A stretch of DNA of 64,000 nucleotides from NCBI GenBank assembly GCA_035578155.1, contig JAPWDM010000016.1, positions 2,831,001-2,895,000 of the forward strand, read 5' to 3'. The DNA is from Brachynemurus nebulosus (Eukaryota > Arthropoda > Insecta > Neuroptera > Myrmeleontidae). Below are positions 1 to 9,991 of the stretch, piece by piece. The translations under genes were made by a program, and so were the position numbers. Positions within the stretch are counted from its first letter, which is position 1, and each line of letters opens with the position of its first letter. Under the pieces are notes generated by a model that worked only from the letters and a program-made list of their open reading frames with translations, was not told the origin of the DNA and ran no database searches.

Positions 1-118
1 TTTCGTTATTTGTGGCCCTTTCGAAATTGAAATTCGGTCAGAGCAAAGATCTTAGTCTGAAAGTAAAGGGAAAAGTCTAAAATCATAGTATTTTTCGTTA
101 TTTGTGGCCCTTTCGAAA
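1..118. repeat. 92-bp direct duplication at the window start
   Basis: A 26-bp word beginning TTTCGTTATTTGTGGCCCTT is present at 1-26 and again at 93-118, a 92-bp period. The array may extend to the left of the window. Confidence 0.7.
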
Positions 119-135
119 AGTACACGGCAATTTTA

Positions 136-1852
136 TCTATATGTATAAAAATCAAAACTGACTGACTGACGGATCGATCAACGCACAGCCCAAACGGCTG
201 GTCCTAGAAACGTGAAATTTTGAACAGGAGTTTCTTATATAACGTAGGTGAACACTAAGGAAGGATTTTTGGAAATTCACACCCTAAGGGGTTAAAATAG
301 GGGATGAAAATTTTCATAGAAATATGTAATTTTTTTAGTTAGAAATATGGAAAATGGTTTTAGGTTACTGGTTTGAACACAGAAGTTCCAGTGCTTTTAA
401 AAAATCCTTCAGGGCTTAGGGGGTTGAAACAAGGGAAGAAACTTTAAATGGAAGTCTGTCACCTAGAAACGTGAAATTTTGCACGGAGATTCCTTATATA
501 ACGTAGGTGAGCACTAAGACGGGATTTTTGGAAATTCACCCCCTAAAGGGGTAAAGTAAGGGATGAAAATTTTCATAGAAATCTGTAATTCTTTGAGTTA
601 GAAAAATGTATGAAAATTGGTGTTAGGCTACTGGTTGCTACTGGTTTAAACACAAAAGTTTCAGTGCTTTTAAAAATTCATCCCTTAGGGGGTTGAAACA
701 GGGGAAGAAACTTTAAATGGAAGTCGGTCATTTTTACAATTGGAAATGTGGAAACTGATACGGTATGGTATGCTGGTGATTTTAAAGTTGTTAAAAATTC
801 ATTGTTTAACGTTTATAAATGCGAAATTGAGTTTGTTGATTTGTTTGTTTGTTTGTTCGACTTGCTTTTACGCTTCAACGGCTTAATCAGTCAACTTGAA
901 ATTTTGCACAGACATAGCTTGGAAGACGGAGACAGTTATAGGCGATCTTTTAACCCGGGAAAATAAATCATTCCCGAGGGAAAATCTATGACAATTATGA
1001 CAGTTGACTATTAAAAAGCGGATTACTGATTTCAAACTTCGAATATTGTTAACAGAGGGCTGAAAAAGAACATAGGCGACTTTTTACCCTAGAAAAACAT
1101 CTCATTCCTGTGGGAAATCTCATTTCTGTGGAAACATATATTTTAAATGAAACAAAAAAAGATTCCTAAAGTTTGTTCGAACACTGTTTGTTATATGTAA
1201 CGATATACAGCAATAAACATAGGTTTTTACACCGAGAAAGTATCTGATTTCCGAGGGAAACTGTTTTTAAAATTAAACAATGACATAATGAAAACTGACT
1301 CTTAAAAAAAATGGAAGATTGATTTTAAACATTGCATATTATTTACAGCGGAGATAGAAAGTAACACAGATTACTCTCTCCGCCAAGAAAATATATGAAT
1401 CCTGTGAGAAGTCTTTTTCCCGTGGGAAGGTATATTTAAAACGATAAAAAAAAGATCACTGACTTCATTCAAACTTTGCATATTGTTAAAACAATGCTAT
1501 AGTCTATTTTTTACCCGGAGAAAACATTTCATTTCTGTGGGAAAATTCCTGTGGGAAAATGAAAGTACATTTTATACTTTTGAACTAGATATCATCATTT
1601 CAAAAGCCACGAATGGAAGGGCTGAGCGGGTTCTAGCACACACTACGTCGTCACAAGTATGGGCACATCTTGACTCAAGGTATGTCCACACTTTTGACGC
1701 GGTACTGTATTTAATGTTTTGGTACACTGAATTGTCAAAAGTATGGGCACCTCTTGGACTAAAATGTGCCCATACTTTTGACGACGTAGAGTGTCCTAAA
1801 ACCAGCTTAGCCCTTCTATTGCAACGCGGGTGAAGCCGCGGGTAAATGCTAG
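136..1852 (+). mobile_element. Non-autonomous Helitron with both termini
   Basis: The 5' end is TCTATATGTATAAAAATC at 136, preceded by A. The 3' end is CTAG at 1849-1852, followed by T. A hairpin CGCGG-GTGAAG-CCGCG lies at 1825-1840, about 8 bases before CTAG. These are the three hallmarks of Helitrons: 5' TC, a 3' hairpin then CTRR, and insertion between A and T with no TSD. Two imperfect tandem copies of a roughly 260-bp unit ('CTAGAAACGTGAAATTTTG...') start near 204 and 464. No Rep/helicase coding sequence is present, so movement would depend on another copy. Short open frames inside do not look like genes. Confidence 0.8.
1734..1782. other. 17-bp perfect hairpin near the Helitron 3' end
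   Basis: GTCAAAAGTATGGGCAC at 1734-1750 pairs exactly with 1766-1782 across a 15-nt loop. A weaker version of the same hairpin precedes it at about 1648-1700. Confidence 0.8.
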
Positions 1853-1974
1853 TAAAATATAAAAATTACTCAAAGCCTTCCTAAATATTCAAATGTACTG
1901 GTTGCTAGTAACTATGAAAAAGAAATAATTATTTATGGCAACAAATTACCTACTATGAATCGTAATAATATTGC

Positions 1975-2832
<858 letters not shown>

Positions 2833-3586
2833 TTAAATAACATTAGGTAAGTCAAACAAAGATAGAATATCTTATTTCCAACATTTTGAAAATTATCTTT
2901 AATTTTTCTGGGGAATTACTTTATATGACAAACTTTCTTTGTAGTTTTCCACGTTCTTTCCAGTGGTATAAAAAAAACTTTAAATTCTAATTTTTTTTAA
3001 CATTGCACACGGTCAAAAGTTTCCAAAAAAACCCACTTCTGGGCAACCATTGAGATTTCCAACCTTTTCGCACTAGTGGCACGTAGGGCTAGTACTCTGG
3101 GCGGCAAAATTTTGAATTTGGGTTTTCTTTTTGCTCCTCACTTATTTTTTTTTTGTATTTTTTTAGTAGGTACTTAAAAAGTTAAAAAATTTGAAATTTA
3201 GCTTAATTTTATTTTTTTTTTTTTTTGTTCGCCACAGGGTGTTTCATTTAATCGGAAATATTTTAACTGGATAATCCTAGAGCTCAAAATATGAAGATTT
3301 AACCCAAATCACTTAGATAAAATGTGACTCCTTACTGAGCTACAGGGTATTTTACTTAAAAATTTAGAAACAATTTTTGCCCAGTACTTTAAAATTATTT
3401 GACGTATCCCTATTATACTTGGAAGGAAGTGTAGGTACTGCGCACCATACTAAATTATTTTAAAGTTTCTAGCTACTACCAGAGGTGTACATCCGGTGCC
3501 AATGGGGGGTTCTAGACACTCCAAAATAAATTTCTGTCATAAGTCCCGGGCCCAACTGTTACCATGGGAGTCGCCGTAATAGGGTA
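2833..3586. other. Non-coding stretch with a 'CAGGGTGTTTCATTTAAT' repeat fragment
   Basis: No gene seen. From 3236 the sequence CAGGGTGTTTCATTTAAT begins a fragment whose terminus resembles a common insect transposon end; it reappears in other form next to (TA)n arrays elsewhere in the window. Confidence 0.4.
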
Positions 3587-4579
3587 AAGTGGGGTAAGTG
3601 CACCCCCATTTTTTGATAGTTAACTTTTAGACTATTATTGTATCAATGTTATTAATCGCATCTGATTGTTTATCAGCGTTATCAACTACCTGGTCTTTAA
3701 ACTTAAATAATCATAAGAAATAAATTTTAGAGAGCTTCGTGATAATGAACTGTAATTATTTTTTTGAAATATGTACATGTAACGCACTTGCTTATGCTTA
3801 CGTAGAGAAATGCTTACGTAGAGAAAAGTATGCTTATTTAACGCACTTGAATAAGCATACTTTTCTCTACGTAACTGTACAAAAAAATTTTAAATATCTT
3901 TTTATCTTAAGTGATAAATTACCTTTTATTATACATATTATATATTATATTATAATTGAGAGGTATACTAATATCATCTAATGCAGTTTCCAAGGCCGCT
4001 GCTGAAACTGTGTGCTTCTGGCAGTTTTTCTTATTCTTATGTAATTTTGTACCATTTCTACCTAAAATAAATAATTATGGGCAAAAACAAGCAAAATTTA
4101 CATCATATAACACAGTGGGGTAAGTGTTCCCTTTAGCGCTACATCATATAATACATTAAGATCGCACTTACCCGAATCCAAAAGACGCACTTGTCCCGTA
4201 GGAAAAAATGTTGGGGTAAGTGCGCTCCCTTTAGTGTTTCTAAAATAACAGAATAGAAGAAAAAATCTTCTCAATTAATTAAAATTTACCTTAATAACAA
4301 CTAAAAGTATTAAATAAAAAATATAAAAATATTATAATAGACTCTATTAAAAATTTATTGAAAATGTACTCAGCAACTCGTTGTTAAATCATAAAACACA
4401 TTGTTGAAAAACATAGCCGTTACTACTCTATATAATTGACAGAAGTGCCAAATTAAGGTTGACCTGTTTCTCTTGAGTGTTAGCGGATATTTTAAAATTG
4501 ATTTTAAATCACTTTATAGTTAGTTGGAAATTCTATTTGACGCAAAGGCACTTGCCCCGGGTGCGCACTTACCTCACTT
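3587..4579. mobile_element. MITE with TA target duplication (TIR AAGTGGGGTAAGTGC)
   Basis: The left end AAGTGGGGTAAGTGCACCC matches the reverse complement of the right end (AAGTGAGGTAAGTGCGCACCC). TA flanks both sides (3585-3586 and 4580-4581). Several internal copies of 'GGGGTAAGTGCG/TTCCC' occur near 4115 and 4213. No transposase. The TA duplication points to Tc1/mariner-like or a related superfamily, but I cannot choose. Confidence 0.75.
3815..3873. other. 24-bp perfect hairpin inside the MITE
   Basis: Bases 3815-3838 (starting TACGTAGAGAAAAGTATGCT) pair without mismatch with 3850-3873 around an 11-nt loop. A truncated extra copy of the left arm lies just upstream at about 3799-3810. Confidence 0.85.
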
Positions 4580-4617
4580 TATTGAATTTCCATAATGGAA
4601 ATTTGCTAAAAACTATG

Positions 4618-4674
4618 CACCTCTGTTAACCGGCCAGCAGTGTCACGCAAAAATTTCTCTGGCTAACAGAGGTG
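4618..4674. other. 11-bp inverted repeat CACCTCTGTTA
   Basis: CACCTCTGTTA at 4618-4628 is exactly inverted at 4664-4674. This probably belongs to a small repeat fragment flanking the MITE; function unknown. Confidence 0.6.
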
Positions 4675-4751
4675 TCCGCTTAACACGGGCAGAGTAAACA
4701 GTAGCATTAAATAATGCAGTATTCATAACTAATTAGTCGAATTTTTCCTTG

Positions 4752-4895
4752 AAAATAGTATATTGTGCAATAAGTGCGGGAAATTGTCGATTGCCCACGA
4801 AAGCGAAGTTGAGCGCACGAACGTAGTGAGTGCGCTCATTCGCTTGAGTAGGGCAATCGACAATCCCGCACGAGTTGCACATACTATTTTTTATT
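4752..4895. mobile_element. Short palindromic foldback MITE
   Basis: The arms read AAAATAGTAT...GTGCGGGAAATTGTCGATTG on the left and the inverse on the right (4846-4895). The centre holds a second hairpin, GAGCGCAC / GTGCGCTC (about 4813-4839). No coding capacity, and the superfamily is not determined. Confidence 0.65.
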
Positions 4896-5117
4896 ACGAA
4901 TTTCAGATACTTTTATTTATTATTATCATTATTTTTGACATTTATATTACTTTTTAAAATAATATTTTTGAGTGTTCGTCTTTTTTTTCTGAATTAATTA
5001 TCGTTTAAATTACTTTGTTGGTGGTTTCTATAGAAATAATTATGAAATATTTATTAAATGAAAAATTAAGAGGCGGCTTTGCGTGTTTTGATTAAATTTT
5101 GCGTGTTTTATTGTCAA

Positions 5118-5150
5118 TTTGCGTGTGGAAAGTTACTTTCCACACGCAAA
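5118..5150. other. Perfect 15-bp hairpin with a 3-nt loop
   Basis: TTTGCGTGTGGAAAG at 5118-5132 is followed by TTA and its exact inverse. Upstream the word TTTGCGTGTTTT is repeated; just downstream, at 5155-5232, another imperfect inverted repeat (ATGCGGGAAGAGTAC) follows. Confidence 0.8.
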
Positions 5151-5257
5151 AAAGTATGCGGGAAGAGTACAGTTGGCAAACAGCCATTTTGCGTACAGAA
5201 ATATGTGCGCCAAGTTAGTACTTCTCCCGCATGAGTAATAAAAAAATATATTTATAC

Positions 5258-5560
5258 AGCCTATACGATAAGAACGGCGAGTGGCGAGAGTAGTGGCGCT
5301 ATCCGTTTTCGGACCTGTAGAACCTTTCGCCAAAATCCTTTCTTCCCCCTCTACTCCCTCCAAATCATCGAGTTTTGGATATGTTGTAGGTAATTGACCG
5401 AAACATTATTTCCAATCGGTTTGGAAAAGTTTTACTGTTTTGTTGCCCCTCACTACCCCCTTAAGAAAGTGGGTCCTGGGTCGGATCCAAAACTTGCCCA
5501 AAGTTTGACCCCACTTTGATAGTATGAGGTGCATCGGAAATGAGCCACACTTACCAAATT
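5258..5560. repeat. Rearranged fragment of dispersed repeat family A
   Basis: The first part (about 5258-5325, 'CTATCCGTTTTCGGACC') matches the end segment of family A in minus orientation. From about 5346 on ('CTCTACTCCCTCCAAATCATC', then 'GTTTGACCCCACTTTGATAG') it matches the body in plus orientation. It is therefore an internally rearranged copy. See the full copies at 9241, 17078, 21673 and 36357. Confidence 0.65.
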
Positions 5561-5618
5561 TCATACCCTGTAGACACTAAAACCGCAGGAATTTTTTCGG
5601 AATTAACAGTCGCGTCAC

Positions 5619-5674
5619 CCCTCAAAAGGATAAGAGTTATTTCCTTTACACCCTGTATATATACACACACATAC

Positions 5675-5752
<78 letters not shown>
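5619..5752. repeat. CAGGGTGT-type terminus followed by (TA)n
   Basis: The sequence GAGTTATTTCCTTTACACCC TG ends at 5655 and runs into a mixed CA/TA then pure TA array to 5752. The same 'TTTACACCCTG' junction with (TA)n is seen at 21590, 32112 and 36254, and inverted at 27051. Confidence 0.75.
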
Positions 5753-5755
<3 letters not shown>

Positions 5756-6622
5756 GTGCCGACAGAATTGCTGATGAATTTCCTTTAATATTTTCAATCT
5801 ATAGAATTATTATTTAAAATAATTCAAAATTATTTATTCAAAATTTAATATTTCCTTTGATTGTATTTTGTGTATTTCCTTTTTACAAAATCTAGTTGAA
5901 ACTATTAAATATGCAAAATTCGCAATTTACAATTAACTAACAATAAATCAATGTTCTAGAACCTTCACTCCAAAAAAAACGTGTATCATGCATTTTTGCT
6001 AGTTAAGCAATAATATCTCTATAAATTTGTAATTTCAAAAAAACAAAAATTTAGTTCTGGAAAATTTTTTATCAATTTTAACTCGTTACTCTGTCCGTCG
6101 GTATTTTGAAATTTTCAAAGAAAATTTGTAAAAATAATAATGTTCCGATTGTTGTACATAATTTTGATCATTTTTGTAATTGTTGTACTTTTGTAAATTC
6201 AAAGACTTTTCTCCAAATTTATTTTAAACTTTTATAAACTTATAAATTTCTTTTCAAAATTAATTATCAACTTTATAAATGGAAATTTTATTTTAAATAA
6301 ATTTTGTTAAATTTAAATTGGGACTTATTTGTTATAAAAAAAAAAAACCTTAAAACAAACTCGAACGAAACAAACTTCTTAAAAATAAAATTAAAACAAA
6401 TCAAAAGAAAATAAAATTAAAACTAAAAATTTAAAATAAAATAATAATTAAAATCTAAAAGTAAATAAAACGAGTAACAAAATAATTAAATAAAAAAGAA
6501 GTCAAAATAAATCTAAAACATTTTTAAACAACGAAATTATTAATTATTTAAAATAAAATAAGAAGTATTTAAAAGAAGATCATCAAGTAAAAGTTTAAGC
6601 AACGCAAATAAGTCCGAAAGCA
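5753..6622. other. AT-rich unassigned stretch
   Basis: Long runs of A and T with many AAATAAAA words. I see no gene, terminal repeat or tandem repeat. Confidence 0.5.
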
Positions 6623-6802
6623 TCAACCTAATCCAGAACTCGGTTTCTCCTGTTTTTCCAAAAAACTTGAGTGGCGATCACCCTTAACTGCGGATCCCAA
6701 TAAATCGTCGTAGAACAAGGATACTGGGTATAGAGATCGTTTAAGACGACCGTGAGTCAAGTATACTTTCTCGTCGAACCGCTTCAGCTTCTTCTGAACA
6801 CG

Positions 6803-6804
<2 letters not shown>
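6623..6804 (-). pseudogene. Unidentified coding-like fragment next to a TA array
   Basis: On the minus strand about 60 codons are open, ending in a stop at 6623, and include FDEKVYLTHGRLKRSLYPVS. The stretch is clearly richer in G and C than its AT-rich neighbours. I do not recognise the protein. It is cut at its 5' side by the (TA)n array, as the LINE fragment at 8763 is, so a truncated transposon fragment is the likeliest origin. Coding status is uncertain. Confidence 0.25.

Positions 6805-6886
<82 letters not shown>
6805..6886. repeat. (TA)n microsatellite
   Basis: Uninterrupted TA dinucleotides. Confidence 0.95.
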
Positions 6887-6888
<2 letters not shown>

Positions 6889-7420
6889 GTAAATTGCAAT
6901 ATGGCATGTGTTCAATAATTTAGATGTTTGCTGCAAAAAAGAAACAAATGTGACTGGAAATTATTGTATCTAAAGAGTCAAAGCGCGGACACATGTTTTT
7001 ATTAAAAATAATTGTATTTTATTATTAATTATCACACTTTAAATGTGACTGACATTTTTGATATAACAACTAATTTAACGCAATTAATTGTATTATTTAT
7101 TATCATTTACTAATAAGAAACCGTAAAAATATAGAATTATTAAAAAAAAAAACCGTTACAAACGTGTAATAAAAGTTTTAAACAATTTCTTTTTTTTTAA
7201 TAAATATAACCATTTAACCTTTTATTTTCAGCCATTTTAAATGTGTACGTCGTAAATTTTCAGAGACAATATATGCGATGTATACCGTGTGTATACAGAA
7301 TGAAGCGTGGTTTATAAAGTAGGACGCACAAAGTTGTAGAATATAGGGTGCTTCACACCGTATTAAGATAACGCTAGACTTCAACTTTAATATAAGAATT
7401 TGTTAGCTTTAGATTATAGA
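6887..7420. other. Non-coding, AT-rich; no feature identified
   Basis: Apart from a first irregular copy of the downstream minisatellite starting near 7420, I see nothing I can name. Confidence 0.5.
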
Positions 7421-8145
7421 TGGTGAGGTTAGTTAAGGTTAGGTTAGTTTAGTTAGTTTTAGGAATATACTTCGACTTTGATATAAAAACTAGGTGGTAA
7501 GGTTGGTTTTGGTTAGGTTAGTTTAGTTAGTTTTAACAATATACTTCGACTTTGATATAAAACTAGGTGGTGAGGTTGGTTTTGGTTAGGTTAGTTTAGT
7601 TAGTTTTAACAATATACTTCGACTTTGATATAAAACTAGGTGGTGAGGTTGGTTTTGGTTAGGTTAGTTTAGTTAGTTTTAACAATATACTTCGACTTTG
7701 ATATAAAACTAGGTGCTGAAGTTGGTTTTGGTTAGGTTAGTTTAATTAGTTTTAACAATATACTTCGACTTTGATATAAAACTAGGTGGTGAGGTTGGTT
7801 TTGGTTAGGTTAGTTTAGTTAGTCTTAACAATATACTTCGACTTTGATATAAAAACTAGGTGGTGAGGTAGGTTTTGGTTAGGTTAGTTTAGTTAGTTGT
7901 AACAATATACTTCGACTTTGATATAAAAACTAGGTGGTGAGGTTGGTTTTGGTTAGGTTAGTTTAGTTAGTTTTAACAATATACTTCGACTTTGATATAA
8001 AACTAGGTGGTGAAGTTGGTTTTGGTTAGGTTAGTTTAGTTAGTTTTAACAATATACTTCGACTTTGATATAAAAACTAAGTTGTGAGGCTGGTTTTGGT
8101 TAGGTTAGTTTAGTTAGTTTTAACAATATACTTCCAGTTTGATAT
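7421..8145 (+). repeat. Ten-copy 73-bp minisatellite with telomere-like GGTTAGGTTAG
   Basis: The unit holds GGTTTTGGTTAGGTTAGTTT, then AACAATATACTTCGACTTTG. Copies start near 7427, 7501, 7574, 7647 and so on at 73-74 bp spacing and differ by only a few bases. The first and last copies are the most diverged, as is usual for arrays evolving by unequal exchange. The core resembles the insect telomere unit TTAGG repeated twice, but pure TTAGG arrays are absent. Confidence 0.9.
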
Positions 8146-8679
8146 AACAGTTTTACCTTCAACAATTTTACCTTCGATTCTTAATTAATATTTCTAAAAT
8201 TATTTTAATCAGTCTGTATATATTTTTATTTTAGTTTCTTTTTTTTCTTTAAATTTGATAAAATAGTAATTTTTTTTTATGTTTGTTATCATGTTTTCTG
8301 TATTCCTGTATGTATGTATGTATGTATAATTTATATGTGTATTTTCTCTATAGTGTAGATAAGTAAAAAGTAATGTGTAATTTTTTTAATTTTTAATTTT
8401 TTGTTTTTTTATTTAAATTTACTTCTGTTTTTCATTGTTTTGTTATTTTTGTTGCGTTCTAGTTCATAAATATTACAATAACTTTCTTTAAAAATTGTGC
8501 AATATCATACAAATGTCAGTATTAAAAAATTTGTAAAATATTAATAAATTTGAGTTTTTGAAAACAAAAATAGGCTTCCGCTCTTTAATTTTTCACAATT
8601 AAAATTTTCCACTAGCTTTGGTTCGTTTTTACCGGTTAAAAAAAATTTTTGGCAACACATACCATACTGCAATTTTCCC

Positions 8680-8681
<2 letters not shown>
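8146..8681. other. AT-rich stretch without recognised features
   Basis: Poly-T and poly-A runs and a short (TATG)n at about 8308-8326. No gene seen. Confidence 0.5.

Positions 8682-8762
<81 letters not shown>
8682..8762. repeat. (TA)n microsatellite at a LINE truncation point
   Basis: TA array with one TGTATA interruption near 8697. It ends where the LINE-coding sequence begins. Confidence 0.9.
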
Positions 8763-8764
<2 letters not shown>

Positions 8765-9240
8765 TATGCTAACATTGAATCCAGATTAAGATATGGGATA
8801 ATTTTGTGGGGAAATTCAACATATGTTAGTAATCTGTTTGTTTTGCAGAAGAGATTTATAAGAGCTATCGCTAAAGAAAAGCCACGAGTTTCATGTAGAC
8901 CTTTGTTTGTACATTTGAAAATATTAACGGTATATGACTTATATATGATGGAGTGTGTAAAATTCTTTTTAAAACATTCATATATATTTTCGAATAGTGT
9001 TCCAAGTCATACTTACCAAACGCGATTCAATTTGCTTATCGCGACTTTTTCCAATATGACATTACTGCAAAAAGGACCTTATAATAGCATCATTAAAATT
9101 GTAAATAAAATTAACAAAGATATACCTGAATTGAGAGACTTAACTGTAAAAAATTGTAACAAAAAATTAAAAGACTATCTTGTAGGAGAATGTGACTATA
9201 AATTAGAGGATTTCTTTTCAAAATCATATTTTAAAATTAA
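8763..9240 (+). pseudogene. LINE (non-LTR retrotransposon) C-terminal fragment
   Basis: The open frame from 8763 encodes SRLRYGIILWGN, then VLQKRFIRAIA and RPLFVHLKILTVYDLYMMEC. This pattern ('LxYGIxLWGN...LQKxxxRxI...RxxFxxLxILTLxxLY') is the conserved region after the reverse transcriptase domain in jockey-like LINE ORF2 proteins. Everything upstream (endonuclease, RT) is missing, and the coding starts abruptly at the (TA)n array. Downstream, the frame runs straight into family A sequence (KKKRREQRSP...), so the last residues are not LINE. It is a 5'-truncated, dead copy. The clade cannot be fixed from this part. Confidence 0.75.
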
Positions 9241-9991
9241 AAAAAAACGCCGTGAGCAGCGGAGCCCCATCACGGAAGTCGAATTTTTCCTTTCATCTTC
9301 GGTATTGAATGTCTACATCGAAATGTAATTGAAAGTCCACAAGCGATTTGCCATTTTGATGGTTTCAAAACTGATGATGAGTGTCCGGTTGATCGGGGCT
9401 TTAAAAAAAGGTTTTAAGTTTTTAAGGGCCGAATCTCAGTAGGGGAGAGCGGGGCTATGCCGTACACTTAAGGGAGAGCTGTTATTGTTCATCTAATATC
9501 GAGTATAAAATTATAAGAAAATTAGCAATATATAATTTGGACAATTGGCTACTGATTTCACACAAAAAAATTTGAATTATTCCACTGTTTACATATTTAA
9601 ATTAAATTACAAAAAAGGGTCTCTGTACGAAATAGCCCCGGGGGTCGGAACTATTCCGTACGGTAGGAGGGGCTATACCGTACAGTAAAAAAATCATCTT
9701 GTTAAGGAAGTAAATAAGAGTAATGCAATAAATTATTGTAGAAAACACATTTTATTATTTATTGTCGACTCAACTAAGAAACAACATAACGTAACTTGTA
9801 TTATCGATATATTTAGTTCAGCTTATAAAAGTATAAAAAGTGTTAGGTTAACTTTTATCAAAAAAAGTGATAAATTTTAGAGAACGAAAGTATTTTATTT
9901 AAAGTTTATACATTTAAACAAAAATCACAAGTAAAATTATTTGCAGACTCGGCAGACTTTATTGTATTTCCTGCATCAACTACAATTTATT

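Noticed and set aside
748..966. 72-codon frame inside the first Helitron
   Set aside because: Lies in repeated Helitron sequence, with low-complexity F/L/V-rich content and no domain.
4763..4957. 64-codon frame MCNKCGKLSIAHESEVERTN
   Set aside because: It is the palindromic arm of a small foldback; the Cys pair is not part of a recognisable zinc finger.
5540..5797. Open frames of Tyr-Ile repeats here and at about 2.0, 6.8, 8.7, 13.7, 14.1, 18.6, 21.6, 23.5 and 32.2 kb
   Set aside because: They are translations of (TA)n microsatellites in both strands and have no independent coding evidence.
7421..8145. Reading the minisatellite as a true telomere
   Set aside because: The TTAGG-like word occurs only twice per 73-bp unit; there is no pure telomeric array.
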